NCBI RefSeq assembly: GCF_000241485.1
Contig: NZ_JH584241.1
Span: 1,706,988 to 1,770,987 of the forward strand
Source of the DNA: Sphingomonas sp. PAMC 26605
Lineage (GTDB): Bacteria; Pseudomonadota; Alphaproteobacteria; Sphingomonadales; Sphingomonadaceae
Direction: 5' to 3'
DNA: 64,000 bases
Shown: piece after piece, positions 17,686 to 27,200 of the stretch
Numbering within the stretch: position 1 is the first letter of the stretch
Layout of the letters: every line of letters begins with the position of its first letter
The notes under the pieces: model-generated
Seen by the model: only the letters and a program-made list of their open reading frames with translations
The model's database searches: none
Told to the model about the DNA's origin: nothing
Made by a program: the position numbers and the translations under genes

Positions 17686-17705
17686 TTGTTTCACGAGGGA
17701 AACAA
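17686..17705. promoter_or_regulatory. Perfect inverted repeat upstream of the SRPBCC-ADH-SDR cluster
   Basis: TTGTTTC-N6-GAAACAA is a perfect 7+7 palindrome 60 bp before the SRPBCC ATG. A GGAAC element follows at 17710-17714, resembling the -35 box of EcfG-type general-stress promoters, but the matching -10 (GATT rather than CGTT at the right distance) is weak. It is a candidate operator or promoter region. Confidence 0.4.
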
Positions 17706-17765
17706 TGGGGGAACGGAAAGCCCGTCCGATGATTGAGCGGAGGTTCGCAGCATCGGAGAAACGGC

Positions 17766-18359
17766 ATGGCCGATACCCAATCCACGACAGCGGGGGACGA
17801 CGCGCCGCTGACGGCATCGAAGCATCATTCCGCCGCGATTGACGCCGCGACCGATGGCCTGATCGAAGATCGCGGTGACTCGCTGGTCGGCCGCGCGGTC
17901 ACCATCAACCGCCCGCGAGCCGAACTTTACGCCTATTTCCGCGACTTCGCCAACCTGCCGAGCTTCATGGACAATATCGAGCGTGTCGATGTCCGCGACG
18001 CGACGCATTCGCATTGGGTCGTCAAGGCGCCGGCCGGCCGTACGGTCGAGTGGGATTCGACGATCACCGACGAAGTCGAGGGCGAATATTTCGTCTGGGC
18101 GTCCGACCCGGGTGCGGACATCGCCAATAGCGGCCGGATCGAATTCCGCGATGCCGGCGCACGTGGCACTGTCGTCACCGCGAGCCTGATCTACGATCCG
18201 CCCGGCGGCGTGGTCGGCAAGCTGATCGCCAAGCTGTTCCAGCGCGAACCCGCGATCCAGGCGCGGCGCGATCTGCGTCGCTTCAAGCAACTGATGGAAA
18301 CCGGCGAAGTCGCCACCGCGGCCTCGACCCGCGCCGCGTTCGAAGAGGATCACAAATAA
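17766..18359 (+). CDS. SRPBCC (START-like) domain protein
   Basis: A 197-residue protein of the polyketide-cyclase/dehydrase-like SRPBCC superfamily: [22 protein letters not shown] is the usual start of the helix-grip fold, and the middle ([18 protein letters not shown]) matches the COG5637-like membrane-stress type. Ligand and reaction are unknown. ATG 17766 has GGAGA upstream; an in-frame TTG at 17733 is less likely. Its TAA shares one base with the ATG of the alcohol dehydrogenase, so the genes are translationally coupled. Confidence 0.85.
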   Translation: MADTQSTTAGDDAPLTASKHHSAAIDAATDGLIEDRGDSLVGRAVTINRPRAELYAYFRDFANLPSFMDNIERVDVRDATHSHWVVKAPAGRTVEWDSTITDEVEGEYFVWASDPGADIANSGRIEFRDAGARGTVVTASLIYDPPGGVVGKLIAKLFQREPAIQARRDLRRFKQLMETGEVATAASTRAAFEEDHK

Positions 18360-19540
18360 TGCGCGCACTTGCCTGGCATGGCCGCCACGACGTCCGCATG
18401 GACACGGTTCCCGACCCCGAGATCATCAATCCGCGCGACTGCATCATCAAGGTTACCTCGACCGCAATCTGCGGGTCCGACCTCCATCTCTACGACGGCT
18501 TCATCCCGACGATGCAGTCGGGCGACATTCTCGGCCACGAATTCATGGGCGAGGTGGTCGAAATCGGACCCAAGTCGACGCTCAAGAAGGGCCAGCGCGT
18601 CGTCGTTCCCTTCACCATCGCGTGCGGCAGCTGCTATCATTGCGGCAAGCACCAATATTCGGCGTGCGACAACGGCCTCCCCGCCGACAATCAGGACATC
18701 GCGCAAACGCTCTACGGCCAGCCGATGTCGGGGCTGTTCGGCTACAGCCACATGACCGGCGGCTATGCCGGCGGCCAGGCCGAATATGTCCGCGTACCGT
18801 TCAGCGATTTCGGCCCGATCGTCATCCCCGACGGGATCGAGGACGACAAGGTGCTGTTCCTGTCGGACATCCTGCCGACCGGCTGGCAGGCGGCGGAATA
18901 TGCCGAGATCGAACCCGGCGACACCGTCGCGGTATGGGGCTGCGGTCCGGTCGGCCTGTTCGCGGTGCAGTCGGCATTCCTGATGGGCGCCGAACGCGTC
19001 ATCGCGATCGACCATTTCCCGCACCGGCTCGAGCTCGCCAAGAAGTTCGGCGCGGAGACGATCAATTTCGAGGACAGCTCGGTCTATGACGCGCTGATGG
19101 AGATGACCGGCGGGATCGGTCCCGACGCGGTGATCGACTCGGTCGGGCTCGAGGCGCACGGCTTCTTCGTCGACAACGTCATCGATCAGATCAAGAAATC
19201 GACCTTCCTCGGCACCGACCGGATCCATTCGATCCGCCAGGCGATCTATGCCTGCCGCAAGGGCGGGCGCGTCTCGATGCCCGCGGTCTATGGCGGCTTC
19301 GTCGACAAGTTCCCGCTCGGCGCCTTCATGGAGAAGGGGCTGACGCTCAAGACCGGGCAGACGCACGTCCAGCATTACCTGCCGGGGCTGCTCGCCGCGA
19401 TCATGGAGGAGAAGGTCGATACCACCTTCCTGATCTCGCACCGGCTCGGGCTCGAGGATGCGCCCAAGGGCTACAAGATGTTCCACGACAATCAGAACGA
19501 AGTGACGAAGGTCGTGCTGAAGCCCGGCCAGACGCTCTGA
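18359..19540 (+). CDS. Zinc-dependent alcohol dehydrogenase family protein
   Basis: A 393-residue medium-chain dehydrogenase. Catalytic zinc ligands are in AICGSDLH and GHEFMGEV; the structural-zinc motif is [15 protein letters not shown]; the nucleotide motif is [17 protein letters not shown]. The long form, with an insertion after the structural zinc loop, resembles glutathione-independent formaldehyde dehydrogenase-like proteins; the substrate is not known. It lies in a cluster with SRPBCC, SDR and DUF4142 genes of the kind often seen in stress regulons (inference). Confidence 0.9.
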   Translation: MRALAWHGRHDVRMDTVPDPEIINPRDCIIKVTSTAICGSDLHLYDGFIPTMQSGDILGHEFMGEVVEIGPKSTLKKGQRVVVPFTIACGSCYHCGKHQYSACDNGLPADNQDIAQTLYGQPMSGLFGYSHMTGGYAGGQAEYVRVPFSDFGPIVIPDGIEDDKVLFLSDILPTGWQAAEYAEIEPGDTVAVWGCGPVGLFAVQSAFLMGAERVIAIDHFPHRLELAKKFGAETINFEDSSVYDALMEMTGGIGPDAVIDSVGLEAHGFFVDNVIDQIKKSTFLGTDRIHSIRQAIYACRKGGRVSMPAVYGGFVDKFPLGAFMEKGLTLKTGQTHVQHYLPGLLAAIMEEKVDTTFLISHRLGLEDAPKGYKMFHDNQNEVTKVVLKPGQTL

Positions 19541-19550
19541 CCTTCTTCCT

Positions 19551-19571
19551 CCCCTCCCTGAAAGGGAGGGG
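19551..19571. repeat. Short GC palindrome, CCCCTCCC type
   Basis: CCCCTCCCT-GAA-AGGGAGGGG is a perfect 9-bp stem with a 3-nt loop between the alcohol dehydrogenase and SDR genes. It belongs to the same palindrome family as those at 48609-48707 and 51008-51029. It ends 20 bp before the SDR ATG and may influence relative expression. Confidence 0.75.
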
Positions 19572-19591
19572 AGAATGAGAGGACTTTTCCC

Positions 19592-20377
19592 ATGGCCAAC
19601 AAATTCGCGATCATCACCGGCGCCTCGACCGGCATCGGCTTCGAACTCGCGACGCTCGCGGCGAAGGACGGCTACGACCTGTTGCTCGTCGCCGACGAAG
19701 CGCTGATCAACGACGCTGCGGCCGACATCAAGCAGTTCGGCACCGACGTTCGGCCGCTCGAAGCCGACCTATCGACGACCGACGGCGTCGACGAGCTGCT
19801 CTCCGCAGCGGGCAGCCGCCAGATCGACCTGCTCTGCGCCAATGCCGGCCACGGCTTGGGTCACGGCTTTCTCGACCAGAGCGTCGACGATTGGCGCCAC
19901 GTCGTCGACACCAACATCACCGGCACGCTGTACCTGCTCCAGAAGACGCTGCCGGCAATGGTCTCGCGCGACGCCGGCAAGGTGCTCGTGACGGGTTCGA
20001 TCGCGGGCTACATCCCCGGCGCATTCCAGGCGGTGTATAACGGCTCGAAGGCGTTCGTCGACAGCTTCACCGAGGCGCTGCGCAACGAGATTAAGGAGTC
20101 GAAGGGCGTCACGATCACCACGCTGATGCCCGGCCCGGTCGAGACCGAATTCTTCGATCGCGCCGACATGATGGACACCTCGGTCGGCGTGAATCCGAAC
20201 AAGAGCGATCCGGCCGATGTCGCCAAGGACGGCTGGGACGCCGTCATGGCGGGCAAGCCGACGATCGTTTCGGGCTGGAAGAACAAGGTCCAGGTCGCGA
20301 TGTCGGGCGTCGTCCCGCCGTCGATGCTTGCCGAACAGCATCGCAAGATGGCCGAGCCCGGCACCGCCGATCAATAA
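19592..20377 (+). CDS. Short-chain dehydrogenase/reductase
   Basis: A 261-residue Rossmann-fold oxidoreductase with cofactor motif ITGASTGIGFELA, NAG segment LCANAGHGLG, Ser in VTGSIAGYIPG and catalytic YNGSKAF (YxxxK). It resembles the DltE/YqjQ-type SDRs without known substrate. It lies 51 bp downstream of the alcohol dehydrogenase, after a palindromic repeat, and 21 bp before the DUF4142 gene, so the cluster may be one transcript. Confidence 0.9.
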   Translation: MANKFAIITGASTGIGFELATLAAKDGYDLLLVADEALINDAAADIKQFGTDVRPLEADLSTTDGVDELLSAAGSRQIDLLCANAGHGLGHGFLDQSVDDWRHVVDTNITGTLYLLQKTLPAMVSRDAGKVLVTGSIAGYIPGAFQAVYNGSKAFVDSFTEALRNEIKESKGVTITTLMPGPVETEFFDRADMMDTSVGVNPNKSDPADVAKDGWDAVMAGKPTIVSGWKNKVQVAMSGVVPPSMLAEQHRKMAEPGTADQ

Positions 20378-20398
20378 GCTTCAACAGGAGAGAAGACG

Positions 20399-20881
20399 AT
20401 GCGTATCATGATGATGACGGCGGCCGTATTGGCCGCATCCGCCCCGGTGGCGCTGTCCGCCAAGGCGCTGCCGACGCCGCAATATCTGATGAAGGCGGGC
20501 GCGAGCGACATGTTCGAGATCGAATCGGCGAAGGTGATGATGGCCTCGGCCAACCCGAAGATCCACGATTTCGCGCAGATGATGGTGACCGACCACAATC
20601 AGAGCACCGCCGACGTCAAGGCGGCCGCAATGCAGGCCGGGCTCCACCCCGCGCCGCCGCACCTTTCGCCCAAGCAGACCAGCGACCTCGCTGCGCTGCG
20701 CGCAGCGAAGGGCCCGGCGCGTGACGCGCTCTACGTTCGCCAGCAAAAGATGGCGCATACCGAAGCGCTGATGGTGCAGAGCGATTACGCGACCGGTGGC
20801 AGCACCGCGCCGCTGCGGATGACCGCGTCGAAGATTGTCCCCGTCGTCAAGCATCACATCGCGCTGCTCGGCACGATGTAA
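20399..20881 (+). CDS. DUF4142 domain secreted protein
   Basis: A 160-residue protein with signal peptide (MRIMMMTAAVLAASAPVALSA) followed by a ferritin-like four-helix DUF4142 domain: YLMKAGASDMFEIESAKVMM, HDFAQMMVTDHNQSTADVKA. Members are predicted periplasmic proteins of unknown function, often stress-induced. AGGAG lies 8 nt before the ATG. It is the last gene of the stress-like cluster and converges on the halogenase-like gene, 20 bp away. Confidence 0.85.
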   Translation: MRIMMMTAAVLAASAPVALSAKALPTPQYLMKAGASDMFEIESAKVMMASANPKIHDFAQMMVTDHNQSTADVKAAAMQAGLHPAPPHLSPKQTSDLAALRAAKGPARDALYVRQQKMAHTEALMVQSDYATGGSTAPLRMTASKIVPVVKHHIALLGTM

Positions 20882-20901
20882 ACCCGGTCGCTACTGCGCG
20901 C

Positions 20902-22395
20902 TTATCGCGCGCAGTAGCGTTCGAGGAACGCCTGGTGCGGCGGCATGCGGCCGACTGCCCCCGCGATATTACCCTTGAGATCGGCAAAGGCGCGCGCGAG
21001 ATGCGCGTCGCTCAGCACATGCCCCATATGGTGATAGCCGTCAGGGTCGAGCCGCTGGCCGAGCATCACCTGAAGCCATGAATCCGCCTGAAACAGGTCG
21101 TCGGCGGTTTGCGGCGTCAGTGCCGACTCTTTGAACAGCGCGATCCGCTGCGCCAGCGTATCGGGAATCTCCATCGTCGCGCAGCGCTGCCAGAACGGGT
21201 CGGGCCTTTCGTTCAGATGATAATGCAGGATGATGAAGTCGCGCACGCGCTCGAGCTCGGTTTCCGCCAGGTCGTTATAGCGCCGTACGACTGACTCCTT
21301 CATCCCGGCAAAGGGGAAGGATTGGATCAACCGCGTGATCCCGATCATGATCAGATGGATGCTGGTCGATTCGAGCGGTTCGACGAACCCGCTGGCGAGT
21401 CCCAGCGCGACGCAGTTCTTGTCCCACACGCGCTTGCGCCGCCCCGTGACATAACGGATCAGCCGCGGCTCGGTGATCGTCTCGCCATCGACCTGTGCGA
21501 GCAGTTTCTCCCGCGCCGCCTCGTCCGACAGATAATCGCTGCAATAGACGAGCCCGTTACCGACGCGGTGCTGGAGCGGGATCTGCCATTGCCAGCCTGC
21601 CTCGTGCGCGATCGCGCGGGTATAGGGGCGCGCCGGCGCGACCGCCTTGGTCTGCACCGTCAGCGCGCGATTGGTCGGCAGCCAGTGGCTCCAATCCTCG
21701 TAACCTGCCTTGAGCGTCTGTTCGATCAGCAGCCCGCGAAAGCCGGTGCAATCGACGAACAGGTCGCCGTCGACGCGGCGCCCGTCGTCAAGCTCGAGCG
21801 CTTCGATGAACCCGGTCTCGGGGTTCTGCACCACGCCGCCGATCTTGCCCTCGATCCGCGTGACGCCGCGCGCCTCGCTGAAACTGCGCAGATAGCGCGC
21901 GTAGAGCCCCGCATCGAAATGATAGGCGTAATTGATCTTGGCATCCTCGGACGTCGCGAACTTGCCGGCCTCGGCGGCGGCAAGTTCGAAGCAATAGGCG
22001 CCGAGCTCGTCGGCGATCCCTGCGGCGCGGCCGCGCAGCCACATATGCTGGAAATCGCCCATCCAGATCGACTGGCCGACGCGCCCGAACGAGTGGATGT
22101 AGCGATCGCCGTCGCGTGCCCAGTTCTCGAACGCGATGCCGAGCTTGAAGGTCGCCTGCGTCGCGCGCAGGAACTCGCGTTCGTCGAGTTCGAGCAGGCG
22201 GTGGAAGGTGCGGATCGTCGGGATCGTCGCCTCGCCGACCCCAACCGTGCCGATCTCGTCGGATTCGACCAGCACGATCTCGAGCAACGGCCCGAGATGT
22301 TTCGCCAGCGCCGCCGCCGCGATCCAGCCCGCAGTGCCGCCGCCCGCGACGACGACGCGCTTGATCGTCTGGTCGGGCGAGGGGGCTGCGGTCAT
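20902..22395 (-). CDS. Flavin-dependent tryptophan-halogenase-family protein
   Basis: A 497-residue FADH2-dependent halogenase homologue. Seen: FAD motif VVVAGGGTAGW (14-24), Lys84 in TFKLGIAF aligning with the catalytic Lys of PrnA/RebH, the halogenase signature WQWQIP (268-273), and PLEST (340-344) with the conserved Glu. All catalytic residues are therefore present. Homologues linked to TonB receptors in Brevundimonas and Xanthomonas (BrvH and Xcc enzymes) halogenate indoles in vitro, but their natural substrate is unknown. ATG 22395 overlaps the cupin stop (ATGA); it is the distal gene of the TonB receptor-SapC-cupin unit. Confidence 0.92.
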   Translation of the reverse strand: MTAAPSPDQTIKRVVVAGGGTAGWIAAAALAKHLGPLLEIVLVESDEIGTVGVGEATIPTIRTFHRLLELDEREFLRATQATFKLGIAFENWARDGDRYIHSFGRVGQSIWMGDFQHMWLRGRAAGIADELGAYCFELAAAEAGKFATSEDAKINYAYHFDAGLYARYLRSFSEARGVTRIEGKIGGVVQNPETGFIEALELDDGRRVDGDLFVDCTGFRGLLIEQTLKAGYEDWSHWLPTNRALTVQTKAVAPARPYTRAIAHEAGWQWQIPLQHRVGNGLVYCSDYLSDEAAREKLLAQVDGETITEPRLIRYVTGRRKRVWDKNCVALGLASGFVEPLESTSIHLIMIGITRLIQSFPFAGMKESVVRRYNDLAETELERVRDFIILHYHLNERPDPFWQRCATMEIPDTLAQRIALFKESALTPQTADDLFQADSWLQVMLGQRLDPDGYHHMGHVLSDAHLARAFADLKGNIAGAVGRMPPHQAFLERYCAR

Positions 22396-23372
22396 CGGTT
22401 GAGCCTTTGCAGGAGCTGCGCGCGCAAGCGCCGTGCGGAGAGATCGGTCAGTGGCGCGAGTGCGCCGCGCATCGGTTCGGGCAGATGCGCGATCGGGCGC
22501 TCGGACGGGCCGAATACGTAATAGTCGAACAGCTCGCGCCACGCCTGCTTCTCGCTGTCGGGCCGGTCGCGCAGGCTGAGCAGGCCGTGCAGCACCGCGT
22601 TCATTGGGCTGTCCATGAAGCGCGGCGCCATGTTCCACCAGTAATTGATCAGCACGTTGAAGCCGTCGAGTGCCTCGACATTGTGCCACCACAGGGCCGG
22701 ATAGACGAGCACGTCGCCGGGCTCGAGATCGACCACCTGCGCGTGCGCGAGCGCTTCGGCAAAGCGCGGATAGCGTGCGAAATCGGGCGCGCGCGGGTCG
22801 ACCATGCTGACGACCTGCCCGCCGGGCGTGGGCTCGAGCGGGCCGGGATAGAGGTTGGCGATCTGATCGGGCGGGAACAGCGTGAAGCGGCGGCGCCCGA
22901 CGACACAGCAGGCGATGTTGTTCGACATGTCGAAATGCGTCGCCGCGGTGGTGCGGTTGCCGATCCAGATGCTCGCGAGCGGCGCGGCGCCGGCGAAATC
23001 GGCGGCCAGGTCGTTCTCGGCGCGGAAGCCCGGGAGATAGGTGTCGAGATCGGTCGAACCGACATAGAGCGCCGGCGCATCGGGCGCGTCGAGCGTCGCG
23101 AGCATCCGGTCGAGATACGCGTCGAGCGCGACGCGCGTCGCGGTGAAGTTCATCGCGGTGCCGCTGGGATCGTAGAAGAAGCGGCCGCCGATCTCGGGTG
23201 CGCCGCTATACCCCACCACCGCCGCGCCGCGATAGAAGGTCTTGAGGTAAGCGGCGGCGGCGCTCGGCCCGGCCAGACCGGCGCGGACGATCGGCCAATC
23301 CCGCACCAGGCCGCGCAGCACGACCGGGCGTTGTTCCGCGATCAGCGCGGTGCAATCGAGCACCGCCGTCAT
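22392..23372 (-). CDS. Cupin-like (JmjC-type) Fe(II)/2-oxoglutarate-dependent hydroxylase-like protein
   Basis: A 326-residue cupin-8/JmjC-like protein. RPVVLRGLVRDWPIV opens the fold as in FIH-type proteins; TTAATHFDMSNNIACCV supplies an HxD pair and PALWWHNVEAL the distal His, forming a plausible 2-His-1-Asp iron triad. Its reaction is unknown; family members hydroxylate proteins or small molecules. It overlaps SapC upstream and the halogenase downstream by 4 bp each (ATGA), so the three are translationally coupled. Confidence 0.87.
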   Translation of the reverse strand: MTAVLDCTALIAEQRPVVLRGLVRDWPIVRAGLAGPSAAAAYLKTFYRGAAVVGYSGAPEIGGRFFYDPSGTAMNFTATRVALDAYLDRMLATLDAPDAPALYVGSTDLDTYLPGFRAENDLAADFAGAAPLASIWIGNRTTAATHFDMSNNIACCVVGRRRFTLFPPDQIANLYPGPLEPTPGGQVVSMVDPRAPDFARYPRFAEALAHAQVVDLEPGDVLVYPALWWHNVEALDGFNVLINYWWNMAPRFMDSPMNAVLHGLLSLRDRPDSEKQAWRELFDYYVFGPSERPIAHLPEPMRGALAPLTDLSARRLRAQLLQRLNR

Positions 23373-24109
23373 GCTGCGGCCACCCCGGGATGCCGCTTGC
23401 GGTTCTTGCGGTCGATCAGCGTCGCGACGTTGCCGAGCGAGGACACGACCAGAAAGGCATGCCGCAGGAAGCCGGCGCGATGGAGCGCGTCGAGCGCCGC
23501 TGCGTCGAGCCGGGCGAGCCGCTCGGGCCCGATCGTGAAGCAGTCGGGAATGCTGTAGCGCGTCTCCGCGTCGAGCGCGACGTCGAGCGTGATCGGCTCG
23601 ATCAGATCGGCCTGTTCGAAAGCGGCGAACATCGGCGCTTGTAGCGCGAGTCCCTCATGGATCGCGCGCAACACGGTGACGACATGCTTGAGATAGGGCG
23701 ACTGCCCGCCGTGCGGCAGAAACGCCGGCTGGCCGCCGTGCGCGCAGATGCGGGGATGGTCGAGATCGACGTGGAGCATCGGCTCGCTTTGCACGACCCC
23801 GTCGATAACGCGCTCGACCATCCCGATCAGGAAGGGCCCGCGCTGGTGGAGCACGGGAACATGGCGGGCCTGCCAGGTGCCTTGTTCGAGGAACAGATTC
23901 TCGTCGCGATCGAGCCCGAGCAAGGCGACGGCGTAGAAGGCGCCTTCGCCGTCACGTCGGAACAGGATCGGATAGTCGCGCTGCACCGCGTCGAATTCGG
24001 TCGGAACGACGACGCATTGGTTGACTGCGTCCCCAAAGCCCGCAGCATAGCCGGTGGCAACACGCAGATCGGCATGGGCGATCGTGTCGAGAAGGACGGG
24101 GTTGGCCAT
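23369..24109 (-). CDS. SapC family protein
   Basis: A 246-residue protein matching the SapC family (named after a Campylobacter S-layer-associated gene). Typical blocks are QCVVVPTEFDAVQRDYPILFRRDGEGAF (seen from residue about 30), GLDRDENLFLE and GPFLIGM. It has no signal peptide or membrane segment. In alphaproteobacteria and xanthomonads it is recurrently linked to TonB receptors and halogenase-like genes, but no function is established. It lies 115 bp after the receptor, past a strong hairpin, and overlaps the cupin gene by 4 bp. Confidence 0.85.
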   Translation of the reverse strand: MANPVLLDTIAHADLRVATGYAAGFGDAVNQCVVVPTEFDAVQRDYPILFRRDGEGAFYAVALLGLDRDENLFLEQGTWQARHVPVLHQRGPFLIGMVERVIDGVVQSEPMLHVDLDHPRICAHGGQPAFLPHGGQSPYLKHVVTVLRAIHEGLALQAPMFAAFEQADLIEPITLDVALDAETRYSIPDCFTIGPERLARLDAAALDALHRAGFLRHAFLVVSSLGNVATLIDRKNRKRHPGVAAA

Positions 24110-24177
24110 GCTGAGATGCTAATCGCCGATCGAGGGAACGCCAAGCAGCGTAACGGGGGTCCGGACTCGTGCACTGA

Positions 24178-24210
24178 CCGGGCGATGCTTCCCCCCAAAG
24201 CATCGCCCGG
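24178..24210 (-). promoter_or_regulatory. Strong hairpin between TonB receptor and SapC genes
   Basis: CCGGGCGATGCTT (24178-24190) pairs perfectly over 13 bp with AAGCATCGCCCGG (24198-24210) around a 7-nt loop, just after the receptor stop. No T-run follows on the minus strand. Such a structure could protect the receptor mRNA 3' end or attenuate transcription into the SapC-cupin-halogenase genes, giving more receptor than accessory protein. Confidence 0.6.
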
Positions 24211-24224
24211 CCAGGCTCAACGCG

Positions 24225-27200
24225 TCAGAAGCGGTAGCGCGCGCCGAACAGGAAGCGGCGCTGCAGTTCCTGCGCGAACCATACGTTGGTTTCGGACCGG
24301 CCATAGGTCCTGAGGCTCGAATTGGTCAGGTTGATCGCCTCGAGCGACAGCGCGATGTTCTTGTTGAGATCATAGCTGATGTTCATGTCGAGCTGACCGA
24401 ACGGCTTGGTGTAGACCGGGTTCTTGTAGCTGTCGCGGTTGAGGGCGGAGAGGAACTTGTCGCGCCAATTGTAGCTCAACCGCGCCGAGATGCCGTGCTT
24501 GTCGTAGATCAGCGTGGCGTTGGCGGTGTTCGACAGGCCGGTCAGCGCGAACTGGTCGATGTTCGGATCGCCGCCGTTGTTGAAGCCGACATCGCCCTTC
24601 ACATAAGTAAAGCTCGCCGAGACGCCGACGCCGGTGCGCCCGAAGAAATACTGCCCGGCGATTTCGAAGCCGTAGATTTCGGCGTCCTTGTTGTTGATCG
24701 GCCGCGAGATCGTGAAGTTGTAGAGCGGGTCGGCCGCGGTGCCGTTGAGATCGACCGCCGAGAGGACCTGATTGACGAAGTTCTGATCGACCGTCTTGGT
24801 CACCGCGCTGTAATGCGCGTTGAACTGGGCCGCGGCAGCGGCGGCGCCGTCGCGTTGGAGCAGCGCCGAATAGGTGAACAGGTTGACGTCGCTGATATCG
24901 GCGCCGAGCGCACCGAGTGCCGCCTTGGCCGCGCCCGAGGTCGTGCCCGCGGCCCCCGAGCTTGGATCGCGCAGACCGAACAGCGTGCCGTTCGACTGGC
25001 CCGTGCCGATGAAATTGTGGACGCGCTTGTCGAAGAAACCGGCCGAGAAATAGCTGTCGGGCTTGAAGTAATATTCGAACGACAGATCGATATTGTCCGA
25101 GATCAGCGGCGCGAGATTGGTATTGCCGGTGTTCGCGGTGGCGACACCGCCGATCGCCGTCGGCCGGCCTGGTGCGAACACGCTGGTCGAGGCAAAGAGG
25201 TTGTCGTAATTCGGCCGCGCGATCGTCCGGCTCGCCGAGAAGCGCCCGATCAGGTTCCGCTTGAGTTCGACCTGGAAATCGAACGACGGCAGGATGTTGT
25301 CGTACGAGCCGCGGCTGACGAGCGTCTGCGGGGTCGCCCCGACGCTGATCGTGAAGTCGTTGTCGGCAACCCAGGCGATCGCGTTGGGCACGGCCTGGAG
25401 CGAGATCGCCTCTTCCTTGGTATGCTCGTAACGGCCGCCGGCGACGAGGCTCGCATCATGCCCCGCGATCGCACCCTTCCACGTCACCTGGGCATAGCCG
25501 GCGTAGATCGTCTCCTTGACGGTGTTGTTCTGGCTGGCGGTGATCGAGATCGCGTTGCCCGCCTTGGCATAGGCCGGCGACAGCGCGTTGTAGAGCGCCA
25601 GCGTATCGCCGCGGAACGCGATCAGGTTCGCGCCGCTCGCCTTGGGATCGTAGCTGTTGAACTTGCACAGCAGGCAGAATTGCTGGAGCACGCCCGGCGC
25701 GATCTTCTGCACGTCGCCGGGGAAATCGACGCTCCAATTGCCGAGCGTCTGCTGCGTCGAGACGAGTTGCTGGTTGGTGTCGGTATCGCGATAGAGGCCG
25801 CCGAAATCGAAGCGGCTGCCGCCGCCCAGATCCCAGCCCAGATCGGCGCGGATTTCCTTGACTTTCTGCTTCTGGCTGGTGGTGTAGGTGCGCGCGATCG
25901 ACGAGCCGACGTCGTTGACGTCGAGCACGCCGTTATGGTTGCCGCCGGGCAGCGTCGAATCGTTGATGACGATGTCCTGCACCGGAATGGCGCCCGAATA
26001 ATCGACCGAATGCGCCGCGATGACGTTGGCGCCGAGACCGACCAGCGTCGAGCTCGTGCCGTTGGGGTTGTTCGGCAGCACCGACGACTTGCCGTAATGC
26101 CCGTCGATCGACAGCGTCAGATTGGGCGCGATGTCCCATTTCGCGTTGAGGCCGTAATCCTCGAGCTGGTTCTTCTGCGCACGCGCCTGCTGCTCGAAGC
26201 CTGCGTCCTTCACGCCGGCGATCGTCTCGTGAAGATAGGTCGTCGTCGCGACGGCCTTGTTGCTGTCGAAGGTGACGACGTCGAACGGGCGGTTGAACCA
26301 GTTCGATTCGTCCGAGCGCTGCTCTTCCTGCAGCGTGCGCGCGTAGAGCGCATCGGCGGTGATGGTGAGCGCGTCGGTCGGCTTGAACTGGACGATCGCC
26401 TGGCCGTTGAGCCGCTCATATTTATCGTCGGAGAAGTGATAGCGGCTGTCGTTGGGGACCGAGACGAGCTGGTTGGGATCGGCCGGCTTGTTGTTGATCT
26501 TGGTCGCCGCGTTGACGAAGCCGTTGCTCGGATTGAGGAAATCGGCGAGCGTCTTGATGTTCCAGTCGTTCGACGTCGCCGACACCGTCGAGAAATGGCG
26601 CTGCTGATAGCTGCCGAACAGCGACACGCCGAAGGTCTGGTCGGGGTTCGACCAGCTCGCGAGACCGGTGATTTCGGGCGTCACCACCGATCCGCAATCG
26701 ACGCAGTCGCTCGCGCTGGTGTCGTAGTTGAGCTTGCCGCCGAGGCTGCCGTTGAAGCCCGAGGTCTTCGAATCGAGCGGACGGCGCGTGACGACGTTGA
26801 TCGTCGCGCCGATGCCGCCCGACGGGACCGCCGCGCGGCCGGTCTTGTAGACCTCGAGCGTCTTGACGCCTTCCGAGGCGAGGTTCGAGAAATCGAACGA
26901 GCGCGTCACGCCGACGGTGCCGTCGGCGCTTTCGTCGCCGCCGACGGTCTGGGCGTAGGACGAGGCGAGCGTGCGGCCGTTCAAGGTGACGAGGTTGAAG
27001 CTCGGGCCGAAGCCGCGAACGGTGACCTGCGCGCCCTGGCCGTTGACGCGGTCGATCGACACGCCGGTGATGCGCTGCAGCGATTCGGCGAGGTTGGTAT
27101 CGGGGAACTTGCCGATATCCTCCGCCGAGATCGCGTCGACGATGCCGGTCGAATTGCGCTTGATCGCGATCGAGCGCTCGAGCGAGGCGCGCACGCCGGT

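Noticed and set aside
17710..17734. Full EcfG promoter before the SRPBCC gene
   Set aside because: GGAAC is present, but the -10 at the expected distance is GATT, not CGTT; kept only as a weak possibility.
17733..17765. TTG start 11 codons upstream of the SRPBCC ATG
   Set aside because: ATG 17766 has GGAGA at good distance; the added residues (SGGSQHRRNG) look like leader.
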